Source: Orbus sasakiae (GTDB taxonomy: Bacteria; Pseudomonadota; Gammaproteobacteria; Enterobacterales; Orbaceae). From it: a stretch of DNA of 64,000 bases. Positions 54,798 to 63,051 of this stretch are shown one piece after another; the first letter of the stretch is position 1, and every line of letters begins with the position of its first letter. Location of the stretch: assembly GCF_039542345.1 (NCBI RefSeq), contig NZ_BAABHY010000001.1, forward strand, positions 1,612,001-1,676,000, in the 5' to 3' direction. Made by a program: the position numbers and the translations under genes. The notes beneath the pieces are model-generated. The model did no database searches, was not told the DNA's origin, and saw nothing but the letters and a program-made list of their open reading frames with translations.

Positions 54798-55748
54798 ATG
54801 AGTCAATTAGATGAGTTTAAAAAATATACTGTTGTTGTTGCCGATACCGGTGATATCGATTCAATCAAACAATTCTCCCCTGAAGATGCTACGACTAACC
54901 CATCGTTAGTTTTAAAAGCAGCACAATTACCACAATACAAACACTTAATTGATTCAGCGATTGAAACAGCTAAAAAACTAGGTGGTTCTAAAGAGCAACA
55001 ACTGATTAACGCAAGTGATCAAGTGGCCGTTAATATTGGTGCTGAAATTTTAAAATATATACCTGGTCGTATTTCAACAGAAGTTGATGCTAGACTCTCT
55101 TTTGATGAAGAAAAATGTATCGAAAAAGCACGTAAGCTGATCAAACTTTACCAAGAAAAAGGGATTGATAAATCACGTATTCTCATTAAGTTGGCTTCAA
55201 CATGGGAAGGTATTTGTGCTGCCCGTAAATTAGAAAAAGAAGGCATTAACTGTAACTTAACGTTATTATTTTCATTTGCTCAAGCTCGTGCTTGTGCGGA
55301 AGCCGATGTATTTTTAATTTCACCATTTGTCGGTCGTATTTATGACTGGTATCAAGCGAAACAACCGGCTCAAAACTATGTTGCAGATGAAGATCCGGGT
55401 GTTGTTTCAGTCCGTAATATTTACAACTATTATAAACAGCATGATTATAAAACGATTGTAATGGGTGCAAGCTTCCGTAAAGTTGAACAAATTCTTGCGC
55501 TAGCAGGTTGTGATCGCCTAACCATTTCACCAAATCTTTTAACAGAAATGCAAAATTCTAATGCTGCAGTAGTACGTAAACTTGAACCAAATCAAGCTCA
55601 AGCGAAACGACCTGCGCCAATGACCGAAGCTGAATTTAGATGGCAGCATAATTCTGATGCAATGGCGGTTGAAAAACTCGCTGAAGGGATTCGAGCCTTT
55701 GCCGTTGATCAGGGTAAATTGGAAGATATGCTGACTTCACAGCTATAA
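54798..55748 (+). CDS. tal: Transaldolase
   Basis: Non-oxidative pentose phosphate enzyme exchanging dihydroxyacetone units. 316 residues, E. coli TalB is 317. Catalytic Lys131 in ILIKLASTWEG, signature DATTNPSLVLKA near 33-44, and LTISPNLLTEMQ. A strong GAGGAT site precedes the start. It lies 80 bp upstream of tkt, as talA-tktB in E. coli. Confidence 0.96.
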   Translation: MSQLDEFKKYTVVVADTGDIDSIKQFSPEDATTNPSLVLKAAQLPQYKHLIDSAIETAKKLGGSKEQQLINASDQVAVNIGAEILKYIPGRISTEVDARLSFDEEKCIEKARKLIKLYQEKGIDKSRILIKLASTWEGICAARKLEKEGINCNLTLLFSFAQARACAEADVFLISPFVGRIYDWYQAKQPAQNYVADEDPGVVSVRNIYNYYKQHDYKTIVMGASFRKVEQILALAGCDRLTISPNLLTEMQNSNAAVVRKLEPNQAQAKRPAPMTEAEFRWQHNSDAMAVEKLAEGIRAFAVDQGKLEDMLTSQL

Positions 55749-55828
55749 TTTTACGCATTTTGCTGATGCGACCGACAATTCGGTAGCATCACCGTTTACA
55801 AATATAATTCTATTGGAGAGAAGATAAC

Positions 55829-57835
55829 ATGAATGCAACGACACTATCTCATCGCGAACTTGCAAATGCTATCCGCGCGTTGAGTATGGATGCAGTACAG
55901 AAAGCAAAATCAGGCCACCCCGGTGCACCGATGGGTATGGCAGATATTGCTGAAGTTTTATGGCGTGGTTTTTTGAGACATAACCCAAGCAATCCACAAT
56001 GGGCAGATCGTGACCGCTTTGTTCTATCTAATGGTCATGGTTCAATGTTAATTTACAGTTTATTACATTTAACTGGCTATGAATTAACTATCGAAGATTT
56101 AAAAAACTTCCGTCAATTGCATTCTAAAACACCGGGTCATCCAGAGTACGGTTATGCACCTGGCATTGAAACAACAACTGGCCCATTAGGTCAGGGTATT
56201 TCAAATGCAGTAGGTATGGCAATTGCAGAAAGAACGCTGGCTGCACAATTTAACAAACCAGGTCATGATATTGTAGACCATTATACTTATACCTTTTTAG
56301 GCGACGGCTGCCTTATGGAAGGGATTTCACACGAAGCGTGTTCATTAGCAGGAACATTAAAATTAGGTAAATTAATTGCACTTTATGACGACAATGGTAT
56401 TTCGATTGATGGTCACATTGAAGGCTGGTTTACTGATGATACCGCTAAACGTTTTGAAGCTTATGGTTGGCATGTCATTCGTGGAATTGATGGCCACGAT
56501 GCTAATGCAGTTAAAATCGCAATCGAGCAAGCACAAGCTGTAACGGATAAACCATCGTTATTAATGTGTAAAACGATCATTGGTTTTGGTTCACCCAATA
56601 AAGCAGGGACGCATGATAGCCATGGTGCTCCACTTGGTGATGCTGAGATTGAAGCGACACGTAAACAGCTTAATTGGCATTATGCTCCGTTTGAACTTCC
56701 ACAAGATTATTATTCAGCGTGGGATGCGAAAGCAAAAGGTCAACAGTTAGAAGCTGATTGGAATACACGTTTTGCTGCATATGAAAAAGCCTATCCTGAG
56801 CTTGCAAAAGAGTTTAAACGCCGTACTACAGGTGAGTTACCGGCTAATTGGCATCAACAAGCAAAAGCGTTTGTTGAAAAGTTACAAGCTAACCCGGCTT
56901 CAATTGCTTCACGTAAAGCATCGCAAAATGCTATCGAAGATTTTGCTAAATTATTACCTGAATTTTTAGGGGGTAGTGCTGACCTAGCACCAAGTAACTT
57001 AACGATGTGGTCAGGTTCAAAAGAAATTTTAGCAAATCCAAATGGTAACTATATCCACTATGGTGTACGTGAGTTTGGTATGTCTGCAATTATGAATGGT
57101 ATCTCATTACATGGTGGCTTTATCCCTTATGGTGCAACATTCTTAATGTTTATGGAATATGCACGTAATGCGGTACGTATGGCTGCTCTCATGAAAATTC
57201 GTAATATTTTTGTTTATACGCATGATTCAATTGGACTCGGTGAAGATGGCCCAACTCACCAACCTGTTGAGCAGATCGCAAGTTTACGTTTAACTCCAAA
57301 CATGAGCACATGGCGTCCATGTGATCAGGTTGAATCAGCGATTGCTTGGCAATATGCTGTGGAACGTAAAGATGGCCCTTGTGCCTTGATTTTCTCACGA
57401 CAAAACCTGAAACAACAAGATCGTACTGCAGAACAACTTGCTAACGTATATCGTGGTGGTTATGTACTTAAAGATTGTGTTGGTACACCTGAACTGATCT
57501 TTATTGCAACAGGTTCTGAAGTTGAACTTGCTGTTGAAGCTTACGAGCAACTTTCAAAAGATGGTAAGAAAGTGCGAGTTGTTTCAATGCCAGCAACTGA
57601 TGCATTTGATAAACAAGATGCTGCGTATAAGGAATCAGTATTACCTGCATCTGTCAGCAAACGAATTGCAATTGAAGCAGGTATTGCGGATTACTGGTAC
57701 AAATATGTTGGTTTAAATGGTAAAGTGATTGGTATGACGTCATTTGGCGAATCAGCACCAGCTGAATTATTATTTAAAGAATTCGGCTTTACCGTTGATA
57801 ATGTGCTTGCTCAAGCAAAAGCATTATTAAAATAA
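55829..57835 (+). CDS. tkt: Transketolase
   Basis: Moves two-carbon units between sugar phosphates using thiamine diphosphate. 668 residues, normal length. KSGHPGAPMGMADIAEVLW (His in the active site), GDGCLMEGISHEACSLAG (ThDP motif), REFGMSAIMNGISLHGG (catalytic Glu) and HDSIGLGEDGPTHQPVEQ are all intact. GGAGAGAAG precedes the start. It follows tal and ends before a hairpin. Confidence 0.96.
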   Translation: MNATTLSHRELANAIRALSMDAVQKAKSGHPGAPMGMADIAEVLWRGFLRHNPSNPQWADRDRFVLSNGHGSMLIYSLLHLTGYELTIEDLKNFRQLHSKTPGHPEYGYAPGIETTTGPLGQGISNAVGMAIAERTLAAQFNKPGHDIVDHYTYTFLGDGCLMEGISHEACSLAGTLKLGKLIALYDDNGISIDGHIEGWFTDDTAKRFEAYGWHVIRGIDGHDANAVKIAIEQAQAVTDKPSLLMCKTIIGFGSPNKAGTHDSHGAPLGDAEIEATRKQLNWHYAPFELPQDYYSAWDAKAKGQQLEADWNTRFAAYEKAYPELAKEFKRRTTGELPANWHQQAKAFVEKLQANPASIASRKASQNAIEDFAKLLPEFLGGSADLAPSNLTMWSGSKEILANPNGNYIHYGVREFGMSAIMNGISLHGGFIPYGATFLMFMEYARNAVRMAALMKIRNIFVYTHDSIGLGEDGPTHQPVEQIASLRLTPNMSTWRPCDQVESAIAWQYAVERKDGPCALIFSRQNLKQQDRTAEQLANVYRGGYVLKDCVGTPELIFIATGSEVELAVEAYEQLSKDGKKVRVVSMPATDAFDKQDAAYKESVLPASVSKRIAIEAGIADYWYKYVGLNGKVIGMTSFGESAPAELLFKEFGFTVDNVLAQAKALLK

Positions 57836-57853
57836 ACCTAAATACGGTATGCA

Positions 57854-57875
57854 AAGGGCGAAATCATTCGCCCTT
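57854..57875 (+). terminator. Hairpin after tkt
   Basis: AAGGGCGAA (57854-57862) and TTCGCCCTT (57867-57875), perfect 9-bp stem with a 4-nt loop. The following CATTGCTATC is not T-rich, so efficiency is uncertain. Confidence 0.65.
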
Positions 57876-58001
57876 CATTGCTATCTCAAGACGTCAAAAA
57901 ACTGCCTGTTTTATTTTCATTATATTTTTATCATAATATGTCATTATAGTATAAAAAATCAGTTAAAATATCTGCTGATATCTCTTAATTTTATTCTGCC
58001 T

Positions 58002-58018
58002 ATGTTATGATATAACAT
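58002..58018. promoter_or_regulatory. Zur box upstream of the zinc uptake pair
   Basis: ATGTTAT-GAT-ATAACAT, a perfect 7-3-7 palindrome that differs at only one position from the Zur core ATGTTATANTATAACAT. It lies 25 bp before the DUF1007 start and overlaps a -10-like TATGAT (58006-58011), the right place for Zn-dependent repression. Confidence 0.8.
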
Positions 58019-58043
58019 CTCTAATTTGCTGATTGTTGTATCA

Positions 58044-58676
58044 ATGATTCGACGTACTTTTTTAAACATTCTCCTGTTGATGAGTCTTTTTATCTCTGCT
58101 ATTGCCTATAGCCATCCACACAGTTTTATCACCTTAAAAACTGAATTTTATACCGAGCAAGATAAACTCACCAAACTGCATTTTATCTGGACGATGGATG
58201 AACTGACAACCAGTTACCTGAAGCTTGAATATCAACAAAATCCAAAATCTGTCTTTAATGAATTAATGATTAACATTTTTGAAAATCATTTCTTTTCCGA
58301 ATTTTGGCTTAAATCATCACCTAAAAATAAACCGATAATTTTGATGCCATTAGAACAAGATGCAAGAATCGATTTTAATAGCGACAAAGCAACTGTTAGC
58401 TTTTGGGCAAGATTAAAAAATCCGTTGACATTAGCAGGTAACCAATTTGAATTGATGACATACGAAAAAACATTTTATGTTGATATGTATTATGCCAAAG
58501 AGGGTAATATTACGATTAACCATCCAAATTGTAAAATAACCATTACCAAACCAACACCAGATGATTCAACCTTAGATTATGCTCAATCATTAGATCAAGA
58601 TGAAACACCGATTGAAACTGATGATTTTATTCTCGGTAAATTGTTTGCACAAAAAGTCGTTGTATCATGCCAATAA
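58044..58676 (+). CDS. zevA: DUF1007 family periplasmic protein, ZevA-like zinc-binding component
   Basis: 210-residue exported protein. The signal peptide (about 23 residues, ILLLMSLFISAIAYS) is followed by a mature N-terminus HPHSF with two His. The FIWTMDEL, FWARLKNPL and NHPNCKITI patterns are DUF1007. In Haemophilus influenzae a DUF1007 protein, ZevA, works with a NicO permease (ZevB) in zinc uptake. The Zur box just upstream and the 10-bp overlap with the NicO gene support the same role here. An upstream TTG at 58026 is less likely than this ATG. The gene symbol is by homology and context. Confidence 0.78.
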   Translation: MIRRTFLNILLLMSLFISAIAYSHPHSFITLKTEFYTEQDKLTKLHFIWTMDELTTSYLKLEYQQNPKSVFNELMINIFENHFFSEFWLKSSPKNKPIILMPLEQDARIDFNSDKATVSFWARLKNPLTLAGNQFELMTYEKTFYVDMYYAKEGNITINHPNCKITITKPTPDDSTLDYAQSLDQDETPIETDDFILGKLFAQKVVVSCQ

Positions 58677-59683
58677 AAAAAACCGTTTATTTTTATATTG
58701 GACTGAGTCTATTGCTATTGTTAATTATCTCAGTAACCGTTTTGCTATCCATGAAATGGTACGACTTGATAGCCTTGGGCCAAGATTGGCAGCGCTATTT
58801 TCATCAAAAACTGGTTCAATTTTTATTACAAACTAAAAAGCAACCTTTGCAAACAGGATTATGGTTGCTCCTTTTTAGTTTCTTATATGGCATTTTACAC
58901 TCAGCAGGGCCAGGTCACGGTAAGGTGATTATTACGACTTACTTAGCAACCCAACCTAAACAGTTGAAAAAGAGCCTTGTGTTAACATTATTTTCCGCGA
59001 TTATGCAAGGCATTGTTGCTATTACCTTAATAAGTGGTTTATTAATTATTTTAAATTTATCGACTAAACATTTAAAAATGAGTGAGTATTGGCTTGAATT
59101 TGCCAGCTATATTTTAATCATTATGGTTGGTCTATTTTTATGTTTTCGTTCGCTGAAAAAACTTTTGGGTATGATGAGAAAACCACGACCAAAATCGCTT
59201 CATATTCGTCAAATTCGCTCACTTGATGCGTCAGTAAAACTCACGCAGACGCATCATGCAAGTTGTGAGTGCTGTGGCCACAAGCACATCCCTAATCAAA
59301 CAGAGATGAACCATTCAAAAGGATGGATTGGCGATTTAGGTATTATATTTGCTATCGGTATGCGGCCTTGTTCAGGTGCATTACTTGTGTTGATATTTTC
59401 ATATACTATTGGTGTGTATTATTGGGGAATGTTAGCTACCTTTGCGATGTCTATTGGTACAGCAATAACCACATCATTGTTTGCTTTACTGGTACATTTT
59501 GCTCGCCGCTTTGCAAAGTATTTAGTTGACCAAAAATGGGTTACTTCAGTCTCTTTATTACCGATGACAGCACAATCGATCGCTTTAGTGGGGGGAATTA
59601 TCTTTATCATTATGGGCATCATTTTAAGTCTTGGCATGAGTAGCTCACCATATACGATTGGAAATCCATTATTGCTCGGATAA
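58667..59683 (+). CDS. zevB: NicO-family metal transporter, ZevB-like
   Basis: 338-residue inner-membrane protein with six or more hydrophobic segments. NicO signatures: HSAGPGHGKVIITTYLA (about 77-93) and IGMRPCSGALLVLIFSYTIG (about 228-247). Between them is a His/Cys-rich loop, THHASCECCGHKHIP (about 198-212), likely a metal-sensing or delivery site. It overlaps the DUF1007 gene by 10 bp. NicO proteins are often annotated as Ni/Co transporters; the Zur box argues for zinc. Its stop lies 2 bp from the stop of feoC on the other strand. Confidence 0.8.
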   Translation: MPIKKTVYFYIGLSLLLLLIISVTVLLSMKWYDLIALGQDWQRYFHQKLVQFLLQTKKQPLQTGLWLLLFSFLYGILHSAGPGHGKVIITTYLATQPKQLKKSLVLTLFSAIMQGIVAITLISGLLIILNLSTKHLKMSEYWLEFASYILIIMVGLFLCFRSLKKLLGMMRKPRPKSLHIRQIRSLDASVKLTQTHHASCECCGHKHIPNQTEMNHSKGWIGDLGIIFAIGMRPCSGALLVLIFSYTIGVYYWGMLATFAMSIGTAITTSLFALLVHFARRFAKYLVDQKWVTSVSLLPMTAQSIALVGGIIFIIMGIILSLGMSSSPYTIGNPLLLG

Positions 59684-59685
59684 GG

Positions 59686-59931
59686 TTAATTGACTTTATG
59701 CCAAATATACACTTGATGGGCACTATCTTGACATTCAAAACAATCACTGCACTTGTGACCACTTGTGCAGTTAATCTGTTGGGTATCAATTAGCGTGATT
59801 TGCCCCTTTTTAAGCCAAAATGATAACATATGTTGTATTGCACTTTCTTGAACATGAAAATGACGCGCTAAATCCAACAATGAAGCTCGCCCATGTAATT
59901 GAAGATACGCAGAAATATCAGTCATTAACAT
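59686..59931 (-). CDS. feoC: FeoC-like protein
   Basis: Small winged-helix protein that regulates or stabilises FeoB. 81 residues: the winged helix spans about 1-55 (LHGRASLLDLARHFHVQES), then a cysteine cluster CTSGHKCSDCFEC (C-x5-C-x2-C-x2-C), fitting the Fe-S-binding motif of FeoC. An alternative start at 59925 (MTDISAY) is possible. Distal gene of feoABC, separated from feoB by 114 bp with a hairpin. Confidence 0.85.
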   Translation of the reverse strand: MLMTDISAYLQLHGRASLLDLARHFHVQESAIQHMLSFWLKKGQITLIDTQQINCTSGHKCSDCFECQDSAHQVYIWHKVN

Positions 59932-60000
59932 GTCAGTTACCCAGCCTTTTAATCTTAGTTTTACTCAACGATATACATCAGTTTTTATGAATGCGTGTTC

Positions 60001-60024
60001 AAGTTGAGGGTAATCCCTCAACTT
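60001..60024 (-). terminator. Perfect hairpin between feoB and feoC
   Basis: AAGTTGAGGG (60001-60010) and CCCTCAACTT (60015-60024), 10-bp stem with a 4-nt loop, 21 bp past the feoB stop. No T-run follows on the minus strand. It may reduce read-through from feoB into feoC. Confidence 0.6.
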
Positions 60025-60045
60025 AAGCATTAATCAATATAGCCA

Positions 60046-62382
60046 TCATGAGCAACAACAACTCGATTTGTCACATTTGGCTGGTTTTTTATATATTGCC
60101 GATGATGACGCAATCGTCGTATATTTACCCACAATTCTCATGATGAAAACGATCAACATAAATAGTAGAGCTAATCCCACCAACCAAACCAATGCTGTTG
60201 AAGATGTACCTAGTAAAGTAAATTGATAGTAGGCACTTGCACAGATCCAACCAATGATAAATGTCCACAGTGCAACAAATACCGTCCATTTTGCACCAGC
60301 TTCACGATATACTGCACCTAATGCCGCCGCACAAGGTGTATAAAGCAGGATAAAAATAAGGTAGGCCATAGCAGCAGCACCCGTTCCAAATGACGTTTCA
60401 ATTTTGGTCACCGCACTGGCATTCACATCAAGTTGATCTTGCAAAGCATCAATATCTTCATCAACAGTTGATAAGCCTAATGGGTCTAATAATGCATCAG
60501 TAAGGCCTGCTAAATTTTCAGGAATCGTCATAGTCGCATCAAAAATACCACCCCATAAATTGAATTCGCTCGACGTTTCTTCACTGTCATCTTCCATCGA
60601 GTAAAGTGAATTCAATGTAGCTATGACAGCCTCTTTGGCAAAAATACCCGTAAATACCCCCACTGTCGCAGGCCAGTTATCTTCAGTCACTCCCATCGGT
60701 TCAAAAACTGGTGTAATTTTTTGGCTGACAACGGATAGTACTGAATTATCTGAGTCTTGATGACCAAAGCTACCGTCAGTACTCACAGAATTGAGGACGC
60801 TCAATACCGTTACCATTAAAACAATCGCTTTACCGGCTCTAAAAATAAAACTTTTTAGACGCTGCCAAGTTAAGCTTAGCATACTGCGTAAGGTGGGAAT
60901 CCGGTACACGGGCATTTCCATGATAAAAGGGGTTACATCACCTTTTAGCAAAGTAAATTTAAGAACAAACCCCGTAACAATAGCAACTGCAATGCCCAAT
61001 AAATAAAGCATAAATACCACTGTTGATGCATTATTAGGGAAAAAAATGACTGCAAGCAAAGCATACACGGGTAAACGAGCACCACATGACATAAAAGGAA
61101 TCATACAAATTGACATGATTCGATCACGAGTACTGTCAAGCGTACGCGTTCCCATAATAGCAGGGACTCCACATCCAAACCCCACTAACATCGGTACAAA
61201 TGCCTTACCAGGTAAACCAATCATACGCATACCACGGTCCACAACCATAGCAGCTCTTGCTAAATAGCCAGAATCTTCAAGAAAGGATAAACAAAAGAAC
61301 ATCGCTGCGATAACAGGAATAAATGTTGCAACGGTTTGAATCCCCGTGCCAATACCGTCGGCTAAGATTACGGTTAACCAGCTAGGGGCGTCAATACTAT
61401 TAAGTAGATGGCTCAATCCATCGACAAAAATTGTTGCAAATAATCCATCAAAGAAATCGATAAAGACTGAGCCAAAGTTGACGGCAAGGATAAACATCAA
61501 ATACATGGCTAACAAAAAGAAAGGAATACCCGTTATTCTGCCCAAAGTTATCCGATCAATTTTATCGGATAACGACGTGCTGGCTTCACGCGGTTTATCT
61601 ATTACCATTTTACATACTTGATCAATGGCTTCATATCGGCTACTGGCAATCGCAATATCAACTTCATTATCACACCAAGCAGCAAGTTCTTGGCGACATT
61701 GTTCAATCACTTTTAATTCATCTTCATTAAATGCAAATTGATGGTTATCAATAAATGCTTCAATCAGTTGCCATCGATTTAAATGATGTATATCGCTATC
61801 GCTGGGTAGGGATGAAAGGTGTTTTTCTATAATTTTAGTTTGAGTCTGTTCTAATGTACTGATTGTTGGCTTAGCTTGTGACATACTCGCAGCTAAGCGT
61901 TGGATTTCATGATAAAACTTGTCTAACCCGCTTTTTTTAGTGGATGAGATCGCTACGACGGGACATCCTAAAAGTTGCGATAGTGTATCAACATCAATGT
62001 GTTCTCCAATTTCATCAACCGCATCAATCATATTTAATACGACGATCAATGGTAAATTCAGATCAATTAATTGGAAAGTTAAATATAAACTACGTTGTAA
62101 ATTTGTCGCATCAATAATATTAACAATGACGTTACCTGTTTCAGATAACACGTAGTCACGTGCAATCATTTCATCTTGTGAAGTTGTATGAGTATTACTT
62201 TCTATCGCATAGGTACCAGGCAAATCAACAATTTCAAATTGTTGTTTATTGTAACTAAAAACACCAGTTTTTCGTTCTACTGTCACGCCAGGCCAGTTGC
62301 CTACACGTTGCCGAGAGCCAGTCAATAAATTAAATAAGGTGGTTTTCCCGCAGTTTGGGTTACCAATTAATGCAATACTCAT
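60046..62382 (-). CDS. feoB: Ferrous iron transporter FeoB
   Basis: Inner-membrane Fe2+ transporter with an N-terminal G domain. 778 residues. G1 GNPNCGKT (7-14), G3 DLPGTY (about 53-58) and G4 NMID (about 118); a helical linker follows. Two Gate motifs are visible, VGFGCGVPAIMGTRTL with the conserved Cys (about 400) and the mirror LLYTPCAAALG near 685. The C-terminus is Cys-rich (CDKSSCCCS), often seen in gammaproteobacterial FeoB. It overlaps feoA by 4 bp. Confidence 0.96.
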   Translation of the reverse strand: MSIALIGNPNCGKTTLFNLLTGSRQRVGNWPGVTVERKTGVFSYNKQQFEIVDLPGTYAIESNTHTTSQDEMIARDYVLSETGNVIVNIIDATNLQRSLYLTFQLIDLNLPLIVVLNMIDAVDEIGEHIDVDTLSQLLGCPVVAISSTKKSGLDKFYHEIQRLAASMSQAKPTISTLEQTQTKIIEKHLSSLPSDSDIHHLNRWQLIEAFIDNHQFAFNEDELKVIEQCRQELAAWCDNEVDIAIASSRYEAIDQVCKMVIDKPREASTSLSDKIDRITLGRITGIPFFLLAMYLMFILAVNFGSVFIDFFDGLFATIFVDGLSHLLNSIDAPSWLTVILADGIGTGIQTVATFIPVIAAMFFCLSFLEDSGYLARAAMVVDRGMRMIGLPGKAFVPMLVGFGCGVPAIMGTRTLDSTRDRIMSICMIPFMSCGARLPVYALLAVIFFPNNASTVVFMLYLLGIAVAIVTGFVLKFTLLKGDVTPFIMEMPVYRIPTLRSMLSLTWQRLKSFIFRAGKAIVLMVTVLSVLNSVSTDGSFGHQDSDNSVLSVVSQKITPVFEPMGVTEDNWPATVGVFTGIFAKEAVIATLNSLYSMEDDSEETSSEFNLWGGIFDATMTIPENLAGLTDALLDPLGLSTVDEDIDALQDQLDVNASAVTKIETSFGTGAAAMAYLIFILLYTPCAAALGAVYREAGAKWTVFVALWTFIIGWICASAYYQFTLLGTSSTALVWLVGLALLFMLIVFIMRIVGKYTTIASSSAIYKKPAKCDKSSCCCS

Positions 62383-62627
62383 TTTTCAACCTCTACCACA
62401 GCAATCGATGCCGCTTCTTGACGCCTCAAACACAAAAAGAAACCTCGCATCTTAATTTCTAAAGGGTCACCTAGCGGTGCAGATCTCACGATTGAGACTT
62501 TACAGCCTGGCGTTATGCCCATTGCAAGTAGCTTACGGCGAAAAGGTAAAGATTCGGGTAATAGTTTAGCGATAACCGCTTCTTTGCCAAAGGCAAGACG
62601 GTCTAATGTTAACTCAGAGGTGCTCAT
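62379..62627 (-). CDS. feoA: Ferrous iron transport protein FeoA
   Basis: SH3-like cytoplasmic protein needed for FeoB function. 82 residues with LPFRRKLLAMGITPGCKVSIVRSAPLGDPLEIKMRGFFLCLRR in order (LLAMGITPGCKV in the core and GDPLEIKMRGFFLCLR near the end). Four-base overlap with feoB. First gene of feoABC, with a Fur-like site 39 bp upstream. Confidence 0.93.
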   Translation of the reverse strand: MSTSELTLDRLAFGKEAVIAKLLPESLPFRRKLLAMGITPGCKVSIVRSAPLGDPLEIKMRGFFLCLRRQEAASIAVVEVEK

Positions 62628-62665
62628 GATAGACGTTCCTGTCCGAGCTTAGTCGGAACCAATAA

Positions 62666-62680
62666 TACGAATTGTTCTCA
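62666..62680 (-). promoter_or_regulatory. Possible Fur box of feoABC
   Basis: On the minus strand TGAGAACAATTCGTA matches the 7-1-7 Fur model TGATAAT-N-ATTATCA at 9 of 14 positions. Position (39 bp before feoA) fits; FNR, the other known feo regulator, has no clear site here. Confidence 0.4.
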
Positions 62681-63051
62681 ATCTTAATACAAATGAATTA
62701 AGAAAGGAATCTTAATCCATACAAAATCTAAGCTTTTTATGGCATTTTCTATGTTAAACCCATAAATTTCGTCATTATTTTAAGCAAAACCACATAAAAA
62801 ACACCTTACTATCATACAGTATAGTGACTCAAGCATTACAGATAAATCCGTTAACTCATACCGTCACATTGCTTGCTGTTCATAGCCAGCTTAATCAGGT
62901 CATTTACCTTATGATAAGTATTGCCACTCTTTGTAAGCAAAGTCTTCTGAGCATGGCGAAAAACAAGCTAACAGAATAATATCATTAAGGAAACGGCAAT
63001 GACACGCATAATCACACCGTTATTTTTATCATCATTAGTACAGTCAGTATG
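62681..63051. other. Gene-free stretch between feoA and glnE
   Basis: 371 bp. AT-rich leader near feoA, then mixed sequence. A + strand frame of 51 codons with AAGGAA ahead (62999-63154) runs into the glnE 3' end, but I do not support it as a gene. No terminator for glnE is visible. Confidence 0.5.

Noticed and set aside
58667..59683. RcnA-type Ni/Co efflux pump
   Set aside because: No RcnR gene or G-tract operator nearby; a Zur box and a DUF1007 partner point to zinc uptake.
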